Positions 52,601 through 63,000 of a stretch of DNA of 64,000 bases are shown piece after piece (within the stretch, counting starts at the first letter, position 1; every line of letters begins with the position of its first letter). The stretch is from Strigops habroptila (lineage: Eukaryota > Chordata > Aves > Psittaciformes > Psittacidae), in assembly GCF_004027225.2 (NCBI RefSeq), contig NC_044290.2, forward strand, positions 7,952,906 through 8,016,905, in the 5' to 3' direction. A program made the position numbers and the translations under genes. Below the pieces are notes generated by a model that was not told where the DNA came from, searched no databases, and saw only the letters and a list, made by a program, of their open reading frames with translations.

Positions 52601-53274
52601 CTCACTGTTCCCACAAGAGAGCTTCTCATCCATATCATCTGCGTTAGCATCACATGCTAAGGGAAATGCTTAGAAATATTTGTACATCCACATAAACAAG
52701 TTAGGAAAGGAGAGGATGTGGTAGTGACAACCATTTGCCAAATCAAGCCAAGATCTAAACAGCCTTCCTTATCTTCTGAATGACTCATTTTTTAGGCCAT
52801 GCAGATGATAGTGCAACCCCTTCTTTCCTACAGGGAAGTTCTAAAGTTGCCCCTTTCTTCAAGGCCAGGTAGACAGTTTGTACATCACAATCTCCAGTTT
52901 ATCTGCACTAGGAATGTGGCTAAAAGGTGTCAATCAAAAGTAAACATGGCCAAATGAAAGAGAAGGGTCCTGACACCAGGAGTCCAGCATAGTAAAGATA
53001 AAAAATACTGAGTATTAGCAGGCAGGAAAACAGCAGAACTCCAGTTATTCTCTGCATCCTCTCCTGTTTGAGTATCTGTTGAAACTAGATACTCAATACA
53101 GATAGAGTCATAGTTTATAGTTTGGAGTTAAATTCAACTCTATGAAGAAGGCCATTACAAGCCAGTGTTTAATGGCCACTTAAGACGTCTTCTGACAGCT
53201 CAAACAGCACATGTCTTGTGCTAGTTCTTTTCACTCTGGGTGCCCCTTCCTGCCTATATGCTTAGGCAGGAATA

Positions 53275-53320
53275 GAAAATATATAAAATATATTCTTATA
53301 TAAAATATATACAATAAATA
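53275..53320. repeat. AT-rich tract with 17-bp-spaced direct repeats
   Basis: The 13-mer ATATAAAATATAT occurs at 53281-53293 and again at 53298-53310 within an almost pure A+T stretch. Low-complexity DNA. Confidence 0.7.
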
Positions 53321-55312
53321 GCTCAGTGTGGCAGACAGGCTAGATTTTCTGCATGTTCTTCAAGTGTTGGAAAAACAGATTTCCCTTTGACTCACACAGC
53401 AAAGGAAGATATAGACTGCCCTGCTCAAGCATGGATATACTGGGAGATGCTACTGTTACTTTCCAGCTTTCTGGATGAAGGATTTGCTTCTTGCAAGCTG
53501 CAAAAGTCATGAAACAATCTGTAAGAAAGGCTTTTACATAATGCAATCAAGAAAACAACAGTAGCATAAGATTATAATTGGTTTGGCTGTGTATAATAGA
53601 AATATGAATGTGCATACTGCATAAATGTCAGGACTATTCAGCACTTTTGCAAAGTTTTTGGAATGCACTGGGTAAAATGGAATGACAATAGTATATAAAT
53701 ATCTGCACAGCAGCTGAATCCATCAAAATCCCACATCTTTAGTTCATCTTCAAGAATTTCTCAAAGTGCACCAGTGCCACACAGAGACAGACACAGGAAA
53801 ACACAATATAGCTGGTAGCACTTTCACATATGGATACCCATATCCAAAACAAACACTGAAAATCATCTGAGGCCTGAAAACATCACCGTAGTATGTTGCT
53901 GGTTTCATGTCTGCCCACGTATGATTTTCTGATGGAGGAGTCGTCCAATTCACTGCTTTGATTCCACAGCATAGAATTCGGTGGATTACTTGGTGCTGAT
54001 TTCAGAAAGGGTGGAATTAATACAGATTATTTCCATTCTAAAAAACAGGTGGGCAATTTAGGTGCACTAATCCCATGGACAGCTCAGATCAGCAAGTTTC
54101 CTTGAGGTATCATTTCCCACTGAAAGCAGCAGCAGATGAATAGCTAAGAAATACTAAGTATGAGGGTCAAGTCCTGGGCACTTTTGAAACTCCTCCTCAT
54201 TGCCCTAGAATAGTAACCCTCTATTTTCATTCAGCTAGTATTTAGGTCCTGATCCATGTGTGGGACTGGATCGTGCTGTAGCTAGGCTGCCTTCGGTAGC
54301 TGTGCTCAAGCTCGGGTTCGTGTTCCCAGAACCAGCTGCCCTGCAGCAGTTGCTATCCCCCTGTCTGTTGGGGCAGAGCTCTAGCAAGTTAGTCTCCACC
54401 GTGTCTGAACTCCCCACAGACTACAGCCCCGCTAGCCAGTAGTGCAGATATTAAAGGGTTTGGGTTCAAAGTTTAGCTTCTGTCCCAAAGCTAAGGTCTT
54501 ATGACACGCAAGTGCTAAATAATAACACTTACATAAACACACATGAAAATAGAAAATAAAGTCTCCTTTCAGAACTGTTTGTGCTTTCTTAGTAATCACC
54601 ACTCCTTATTTACCAAGAAAAAAGGGCACATAGTAATATCCTTTTTGAAAGCTTTGGTCCCTAGAGCAGCCTTGGGAAATAAATCTGTTTTTCCATGAGA
54701 GTGTTAGGGGGAGAAGGGAGTGTCCAGGCAGCCGTAGCCAATGTACAACTCTGATGCCATGTGGACAACAATATCATGCCAAATGTCTACTGTAAAACAA
54801 CAGGCAATGTTGAGCTATGATCACTTTAGTCCTTTTGCACAAATCAGGCTCCTTAAGAGGTCATGTAATCTCGCAGGCACACGTCCTTGCTGAATGTGAA
54901 ACACCAGCTTTTGACTCACAACTCCTCTTTTTTTCATACTGGGTGAAAGTCATCTTTGTACAAACAAAAGCCACAAGCTCTTTGTGTCTCATGTGAGTCC
55001 TAGTTCAGTACATGAATGGGATTTAAAAGCGAGATAGAAATCTGATAAAATCACTGCAAAAGTAAAACTACCATTTAAAGAGATATTTTACAAGATAAAC
55101 TTAATCAGTCCCACCTACGAACCGTTGCCTCATATTCCATTTTAAAGAGCAGATCCTCAGCTGAGCAAGCAGCACAGCTCCACTGAAGTCACTTTAGCTC
55201 TGCTAAGAGCTTACTTGTAAGGGTTCAGCCATACGAAATGTCATGTTTTGGAGAACCAGCTGGGCTGACGGATAGCACACCACTGTAATTCACAAAGAAC
55301 ACAAACAAGCCA

Positions 55313-55345
55313 AAATATTTTATATATATTGTATAAATATTAACA
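55313..55345. repeat. AT-rich low-complexity tract
   Basis: AATATTTTATATATATTG followed by more A+T sequence; a degenerate TA repeat in gene-free DNA. Confidence 0.6.
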
Positions 55346-56252
55346 ATAAAAGGTCATAATATATGTAAGCATATTACAAAAGTCAGACACAAGAACTTGA
55401 ATGTTTGCCTAGCAGTTTCACTGGGAGGTGAGAGCAGAGACTTGTCACCATTAGGGACATTGTTTAGAAAGATGCTACAGGCCAAATTCTGGCATCAAAT
55501 GTACACGCTGGGGGGAGGTTGTGAGATACCATCTTGCCTTCTGCCAAAACTCTCTCTCCAAAAGTTCTCTGGACTGTGCACAAATGCTCAGCCTGTGTGT
55601 CCAAACCAGAGTCAACCAGAAATGCTCAGCTCTGCTTGCAAACCAATTGTCTGGAACTAGAAAGGACAGCTGACACACGCGAACTCGTTGTCAAAGAACT
55701 CAGCCACTTGGCAGGGAGCTAGAAAAAGCTAACTTTTGCCAGCCTTGCACAGAGGTTACCACCAGTGCATTGGGCTAGTGAGGCTGCTCTTTGTCAGTCA
55801 GTAGGTTTGATGATGTCCCATAGCTCGGACCTGCTTGTGTTTTATTCTGAAGACACAGTGTTCAACAGGGAAGTCTCACAGGAATTAGAAGACAGCTGTC
55901 ATGAAAACAGGCTTACAACTCCAGGGAGAAAACCTGCTTTAGCCTCTTACATTTTGATGACCTGAATGCTTTGGCTGCCTGTGCCAGCCTCACACATTAG
56001 CATATTGTTATAGTTGGTGTGATCAGCAGGAGCCTGAGTAGGATGTGAGGAGCGTTCCCATCAGTAGGCTCCTTCTGCGAAGGAGCTCAGGCCAGTGACA
56101 GTTTTGTCCCCTTCCATCCTGTCCACCCCAGTCCACTGTGGACCAGAGCTTGCTCCCACCTCTCTTTGCTGCTCACTTTGCGAGTTGGCTGGGGTGTGCC
56201 TGTGTCCAACACACCTACCAGCTGCTGCACAATGTTTGTGGGTGCTTTATAC

Positions 56253-56494
56253 ATGGAATCACAGAACGCTTTGGGTTGGAAAGGATCTTAAGATCATCTA
56301 GTTCCAGCCCCCCTGCCAGGGGCAGGGGCACCTTCCACTAGACCAGGTTGCTGCAAGCCCTGTCCAACCTGGCCTTGAATACTGCTGGGGATGGAGCATT
56401 CACAACCTCCGTGGGCAACTTGTGCCAGTGCCTCACCACCCTCACAGTAAATAATTTCTTCCTTATATCTAACATAAATCTCCCATTTAAGTTC
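56253..56494 (-). mobile_element. CR1 LINE 3' fragment next to PCTP promoter
   Basis: Reverse-complement CR1 3' end: GGAATCACAGAACGCTTTGG, GATCTTAAGATCATCTAG, CCCTGCCAGGGGCAGGGGCA, CCACTAGACCAGGTTGC, CTGTCCAACCTGGCCTTGAA, GGCAACTTGTGCCAGTGCCT and CACCCTCACAGTAAATAATT. It ends about 200 bases before the CpG island of PCTP begins. Confidence 0.93.
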
Positions 56495-56920
56495 CTCATA
56501 TGAACTGCCCATAAGGAAAACTGCTTTTTAAAATGTGAAAATACATATACAAAAATACACGTGCCCATAGAGACTCTTCAGCCTTAGTCTTGGGGGACAC
56601 CCAAAAGGCAAAGCCCTGAGCGACACACAGGCAGAACCTGGCCCTGTTCTGGCACCGGACAGAAGACACGGACATTTAAACGCTGCCTCTCCCAGGTGCC
56701 GCTAAACCGAGACCTTATGGTGAAACCGGAGAAGCCACGGGGCGAACGTCCACACCGGCACACCCCACGTCCTCCGCCCCCTGCACCGTCCTGGTCCCGC
56801 GGCCCCGCAGCCCTCCCCGGCAGCGCGGCGGCCCCGGGGCGCGACGGGGGCCGGTCGTGCGGCGCGGAGGGGCGGTGCCGGCCATTGGCCCCGCGCTCGC
56901 CGCCGCCGCCGCCGCGGAGA

Positions 56921-57067
56921 ATGGAGGCGCCGGCGCTGCGGGGCTTCCCCGAGGAGCAGTTTCGGGCCGCCTGCCGGGAGCTGGACCAGCCGGCGCCGGC
57001 GGCGGGGGGGCCCTGGCAGCTCCTGGTGGAGAGCATGGGTGTGAGGATCTACCGGCTGTACGACGAG
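56921..57067 (+). CDS. PCTP: PCTP coding exon 1
   Basis: Forty-nine codons from MEAPALRGF to IYRLYDE, ending GAG/GTGGGC, so intron 1 is phase 0. It encodes the N-terminal helix and first strand of the START fold. The frame is open upstream for 75 further codons with an in-frame ATG at 56717, but only the sequence from 56921 resembles the family. Confidence 0.93.
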
Positions 57068-60000
57068 GTGGGCGGGCCGGGGGCGCTCCCCCCGCGCCGG
57101 GGGCGGCCGTGCCTGGGCCCTGGCCGGATCTGAGCCCCTCGGGAAGCGCCCGCGGTGGGGAGCGGGGCTGGGGGCGCGGAGGGCTGGGGCAGCGGAGCGG
57201 GCAGAGCCGCCGGGCCCCGCGTAGGGCCGGCTGCGGCCCGTTGCCCGTCCAGGCGCCCCCGGCCTCGGCTCGGTTTCTCCAGGCTCCCGGAAAGCAGCTT
57301 TCAGGGTAATGCTGTTAAATGCTGATGAGGAAGCGGCCGCGCTGCGGTGAACGCCGCCCCAACAGGCGGTGCGCCGCGGGAACCCGCAGCCGGTGAGGCC
57401 CTTAAAGCTGGTTAACAGCCGGTGCGTGGGGACATTCCTGCTGGAAGGTGCTCCCGGCCTTCGCTCTGCAAGTCCACTCTAGCAGTGGTAGTTTGGGAAG
57501 CTGAAGGCAGCAATTATGTTTCTTGTTGCCTTCTCTTTCCACCTTCTCTGCAGGATACACAAATAGATCTGGGCTTTCCAGCTCCGTCCTGTATTTCAAC
57601 CCACTGATTGAAAACCTGAAATGTTCCGTTCCTGGTTTAGCTTTCTTATTGTAAATTGCTGGTTTTATTGAATGTCTGTTTTACCTCCTTTAAGGTATAC
57701 TGTTCACTTCTCAGATCACAATCAGTTATTTCATACTGTTATCAAAATCCTACCTTCTTTAGTAGAAGACATTTAGTGATGTATGCCACGATTTGTCTAG
57801 CAGTGGAACAAATAGGTTGGGAGAGAAGAACAGCATAATTTCTTGATCTGTCTTGAGTGACAGTATGAGAACTTGAAAGCTACAGATGTAAGAATGGCTG
57901 AACGGACGTTAGGAGCCTACTTTTGAATGTAAGGTAGAGTCCCATATGTTAAGTCAGGACATTAGATAGTGCAACCCTTGCACTCTCTCTTTAGTGACTT
58001 CTGAATTATGTGATAGTAAATGACATTGCTACAGCTCTATTTTAACCTCTGATGGAGGGTTTACCTATAACAAAAGTGCTTTAAAGACCTATATTGTTTG
58101 CATATCTTTTGATAATCCTCAATGAAAAAGTATTCCAGGCACTTCCAGCTACTGTTGGGTGCAATGTGAAAGCTTTAGAAACAAGCAATACAATGTAATA
58201 GTTTGTTGTCCTAGAAGTGTGGAACTGTAGCCTGCCCTCACTATAAGGTACAAAGCAGACACTTCTGTGTCTTTGAGGCAAGCTCTTATAGCTTAAATAA
58301 GAAAATTGCTGCATGGCTTTCGTCTGTCAAACAGATTAAGAGAAAGCCAAAGGATGCGAAGGATGGGTGAGTGTCCTGATGAGCAACGAGCTTGGCATGT
58401 CCACTGCAGAATGAAAGGTTTGGGTGAGCTTGGTTTGTTGCCTCTCAAGATGCAGTCACAATCAAAATCCAGGAAAAGAATACGAACAGTAGTTTCGAAG
58501 GCCTGATGTTGTGCTTTGGCATATGCTGTTGGCTCTTGGCTCAATTTCAGGTGTGATATTTTAAACATGTTTTTTTTACCTTGTGAAAATAAACGTGGAA
58601 GCCTTTAACAAAGATGATAGGAATGCATGGGACTGCACAGGTGCTGAACAGTTCAGGTCGGAAGCTTGTGATTGATGCTTCAGTGAAACCACAGTAAGGA
58701 TGAGTAGCTGAAGAATCTTGGTCCCATTATTATCTTCTGGTACATCAGTTCTTCATCTTCTGAGGTTGATTTGTGAAGGGGAGGGGAAGAAGAAGAATCA
58801 ACCATTCACTGACAGAATGTTGTATAATCCTTCCCTCCCTTGAGAATGCTTGAATTTGACTCCTACGCTGTATATTCAAAATACTCTCATTGTTTTAATT
58901 TAGTCCTGAACTGGTACTAACAATAGTACAAATGTTGTTCTATAGGCACAGATGGAGTTTCCATATGTTGAGAGTAACATTAAAAGTGTTAACATAGGAG
59001 ATATCCTGCCCCCAACCCCTTCAGTGCAGACAGCTTTCAGAAAGAAAATAGCTGATAAATACTGAAGGCAGCTATAATAGTGCATTGTATATAAGCATGA
59101 ACATTGTAAAGCATTCTTGTATCACAGCTTGAAGGATAAGCACACCTACTTTGCTGGAAAGCTTATTCCAGATGGTGCAGTGCTTGGTAACCTCCTGGGA
59201 ATGGCTGGGATTCTTAAGCATGTTATATAGGATCTGGAGGCTTTGCTTCTGGTAAGCTTTGGTGTGGGCAGGATTTATTCTACACTGACCACTGGAGATA
59301 GAAAGTGGCATGTGTGTGAAGAAACATGCTCCCTTTGGAAAGACTTATGAAGTAAAAGGGTGCTGGTGTAAGGGAAGGAACAACCATTGTGAAGGGCAGG
59401 TCAGCCTGTCTGGATTTACACTTTCATGTGTAGATCAAAAAGTCAAGAGGTTAAAGACTGAATCTCACATTGTTTTTTGAACACTTCTTTCACAGCTCTT
59501 GGGCAGATTTGTACTATGTGCCCCACCTAACTTCCTTCAGCTGTTCTCCCTGCTGCAGAGTGCTTCCCTTTCCTGTGTGACTTTTCCTCTCCCCATTCTG
59601 TTTCCACAGCAGTCAGGACTTTATGAGTATAAAATCTTCGGTGGTCTTGTTGACTGCTCCCCAAAGCTGTGTGTGGACGTCTATATGGACTTAGATTTCA
59701 GAAAGCAATGGGATCAGTATGTTAAAGGTAAGCTCCTCTAGGCCATTTAAATGCAAGCTTTATGTCCACATTGACCCTTCCTACCAAAACTTTCTTCAGA
59801 GGTATTTTAAAGTTGCTGCATCCAAAGACTTTGGGCTAGACTTAAGTATCTTAAGGTCGCACTCTGCAAATGTGCAAGTAAATGCTGACATGATACAGCT
59901 GATACCTCATCACCATACAGCCTTTTTCTGGAGTGAATTCTTTCCGTGTTGATTAAAGCATATCATTGGCATCACTTTTTATGCCGGAGCACCTTGTGGA

Positions 60001-63000
60001 TTCTAGTTGTTGTAATTCCTAAGTTAGATTTTAGTAGATGTTCTGGGGAGCAATGGAGATGGTACCTTTTGTGCATCTTTGCATACTGCAGCGGAGCAGT
60101 GCAATCACAGAATCGTAGACCACCAGATTGGATCCAGGATCATCTGGTCCAACCTTTCTTGGCAAAAGCAGAGTCTAGACAAGATAGCCCAGCGCCCTGT
60201 CCAGCTGAATCTTAAAAGGTGTTGGGGAATCTACTACTTCCCAGGGGAATTATCTCAATGGCTGATTGTCCTCATTGGGAAAAGTTTTCCTCTGGCTGGC
60301 ACCAGTTTAATGCATGATGGAGTGTCTTCTGAAAGTATTGGTTGTTCTTGGCACTTTTTACAATCAGAAATGGGTGTATTGAGAGAATAGTTGGTGACTT
60401 TGGGCTTTTACAGAGAAAGGAATAACTTAGTTGTGTTTATTTCATGTTATCTGTGAAAAAGGGAGTTCAACCTGGGTACCCATATCATGTTAAAACATCT
60501 GAAGTCAGCAGTGACAGGGCAAGGATTCAGCTGATGTAGGCATCTGGTAATCCATTTATTTTAAAGATGGGAAGCCTTTCCCTGTTAAGCCTGTGCGTAA
60601 AATCAGTTCAGGCCAGTAAAAATGAAACATGGTCAGAGTGCTTTGCTGAACAAAGAACACTGTTAAAGACCTTAAAGAACTGTTAAATGTTGTGCTTGTT
60701 AAGTCTAGGGCAGCTCTGTGGTGAATGATTGCTGGTGATGCCTTTGGCTGTATTGATACAGAACCACATGCTTGACTTGTGTCAGTACTTGGTCAAGCTT
60801 AAGAAGCTGTGTCTTCATTAGGAAGTGTTATTTGTCAAAATGGGCGATTGATTTCTTGTAGCAAAGGTCACTTTGCCATTAATGAAACAAAAACAGCCAG
60901 AGTGGATTCAACATTATCATACTGATGTAAAAATACTGTTACCTTGATTAACTTCAGTAGTCTTCAAGTGCATTTAGGAGAACTGAATCCTTCTTAAACA
61001 AACACTGGGGTTTTTTTGTAATGCCTTCTTAAAGAAAGGAAAGGAAGCAGTTGGGGGAAGCTACACCCTGAAATGAAAAACTAGATAATGTTGCAGAGCT
61101 GGCGTTTACATCCTTGCTGACCACGTATGTTCATCTGTGAATTTGTGCTTGTGCTGTCCAGTGTCCAGTGTTTCACAGAAGTTAACTCTTGGAAGGTTAC
61201 AAACATAATGTTAATGCTTTCCTTTTAGCTTAACAATTGACACAAACCCACCCTTCTTCAGAACTGTACACGGGATGAAACAGTGCCAGCAAATGTTTTC
61301 AGTGTAAATTATATAAGCTTGGGTTTTCTCCTTTCACATTTAGGGAGAAAAACCAGACCACTTCAATTCAGAGCCTTCTTGCTCTTTGTTTTACTGATTG
61401 TATTCCTTGTTGCTCTTAGAGCTATGAATAATGGCAGTGTAAAGAAGAGTGCTCTGCTGAACTGCTGGCTGGCATTGAAATAAAAACGTGACCAGAGTAG
61501 AAGTAGCTGCCTTTTTAGCTGAAAAGATAACTGTTCCTGCACAAAGCATAAGAGGAACTAATCTCTGTCCTCTACTTCTGTTCAGCAAAACTCTTTCTGA
61601 AGGCCTGACTGGAGGCAGATATGGGCAGGATTCCTGCAAGTGCTTCAGAGGGTTGTTCTTTGATGTGTTCTTGCCCAGGGTTTGCCTGAGGCCTCAGAAA
61701 TTTTGGTACCAGTCTGTTACTATTGTTGCATTGCTGTTAGTAGCCTGGCTATTTCCAAGTCAGGCTCTTGGATATCCCCAAGATGTGGACATTCTGAGGC
61801 CACATTCTGAGTGCTGCAGCTGCCAATCCAGCAGGGAAGCTGTGACTAAACCGTGGATTAGTGACTGAGGTACCATATGCTTCCGTGGCATGATCCAGAA
61901 TGGCTGGGCCAGAGCTATATTGAAACCTGCTACTTCTGATTGCAAAGTTGAACTCATACTTCCCAACAGTTTAATGGTAATAATTGACTGCTAAAGCAGC
62001 TATACCTATTATGAATAAAAGAGAATTGTGATCTGTTGTAGTAATGCTAAGTGAAGAAAATGCACTGTATTCTGCTTTTGTCAGAAACTGTTCACTAGTA
62101 TTGACAGACTAAAGTGAATACAGGTGGGACACAGCTTACCTATTGTGTTTCTAATGTGTTTGCAAATACAAAGGTAGGTGAGTTAGTGGCTAACAATTGC
62201 ATTGAGGTCTTTAAAATACTGTCTTAATCCCTTGGAGGAAGGAAAGCTCTGCAGTTAGGAATGAAAGTAAAGCTAATAGACCAATGTTCCACTGACCTCT
62301 GGTGGATAGCATAATGCTGTAGCTTGTTACAGCACAGTATTGTGTATCCAGAACTGCTGCAACCTGGAGAAGAGGAAGAGGTGTTTTTGTGGGTGACAGC
62401 TGGCTTGGAGGGCACACTGACAGAAGCCTGGTTTGGAACATGTTACGCAGGGGAAGAATCTCCCATCAGTGACACTCTTCCTGCCTTAGCAATGAGAGTA
62501 TCAGTCTGTTCAGCCTTATTTTCCAAAGAACCCCGCTGAAAGTGATGTGCAGGTGCATCAGCTCTGCAGGATATACAGCACCTCAGGCAGGTCTGCTCCA
62601 GAGGAAAAGACCACTCTGACTGTTCATGTGAACCACCTCTCTGGATCACACCCATGATAACGCACCCATGTAATGACCAGTCCCTAACAAACAGGAATTC
62701 ACTTGGCTCAGCCCCATGGCTTGTCAGGTCCATTCCCCTGATAACGGCAGTTACTGCCTCAAGGGAAGAAGCTGTACGGTAGACAGCTTTTCCAGCTCCA
62801 TTATGCAGTTTGCTTTGAACTGTTTTCTTCTCCTTTATGCCACTTGCTGTCTGGCTGAGTCACTGCCATGTTTTAGGGGTTATTCTTAGATTTTTTTCCT
62901 ATTCATCTTCCTTCTGACTGTGTTTCCAGGCAGACTAAAGGTGTGATGAAGGCTCATAAACTGCTCAAGCTTCTTGTTCACTGTTGCCTGTATATTCTGC

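Larger units (their letters stand above)
49051..56252. other. Intergenic DNA between the TMEM100 and PCTP promoters
   Basis: No supportable gene. The 161-codon minus frame at 49356-49841 runs through the inverted-repeat element at 49560 and has no domain, so it is judged chance. AT-rich tracts lie near 53.28 and 55.32 kb. Being between two divergent promoters, the region may hold regulatory DNA, but no specific site can be named. Confidence 0.55.
56690..57420 (+). promoter_or_regulatory. CpG island promoter of PCTP
   Basis: A dense GC and CpG block spans the first exon of PCTP. It contains a GC box GGGGCGG (56869-56875) and an inverted CCAAT box ATTGG (56884-56888) only about 33 bases before the ATG, then (GCC)5 at 56899-56913. 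No TATA box was seen, as expected for a housekeeping-type island promoter. The transcription start is not defined; the close CCAAT box suggests starts both upstream of and near the ATG. Confidence 0.75.

Noticed and set aside
55152-55206. Stretch resembling a dispersed amniote repeat with AGCTCCACTGAAGTCA
   Set aside because: Similarity is short and the expected second arm is not clear; not enough to call an element.
62291-62305. CTCF-like match on the minus strand (14 of 15)
   Set aside because: The single mismatch falls in the essential GGC core, so binding is doubtful.
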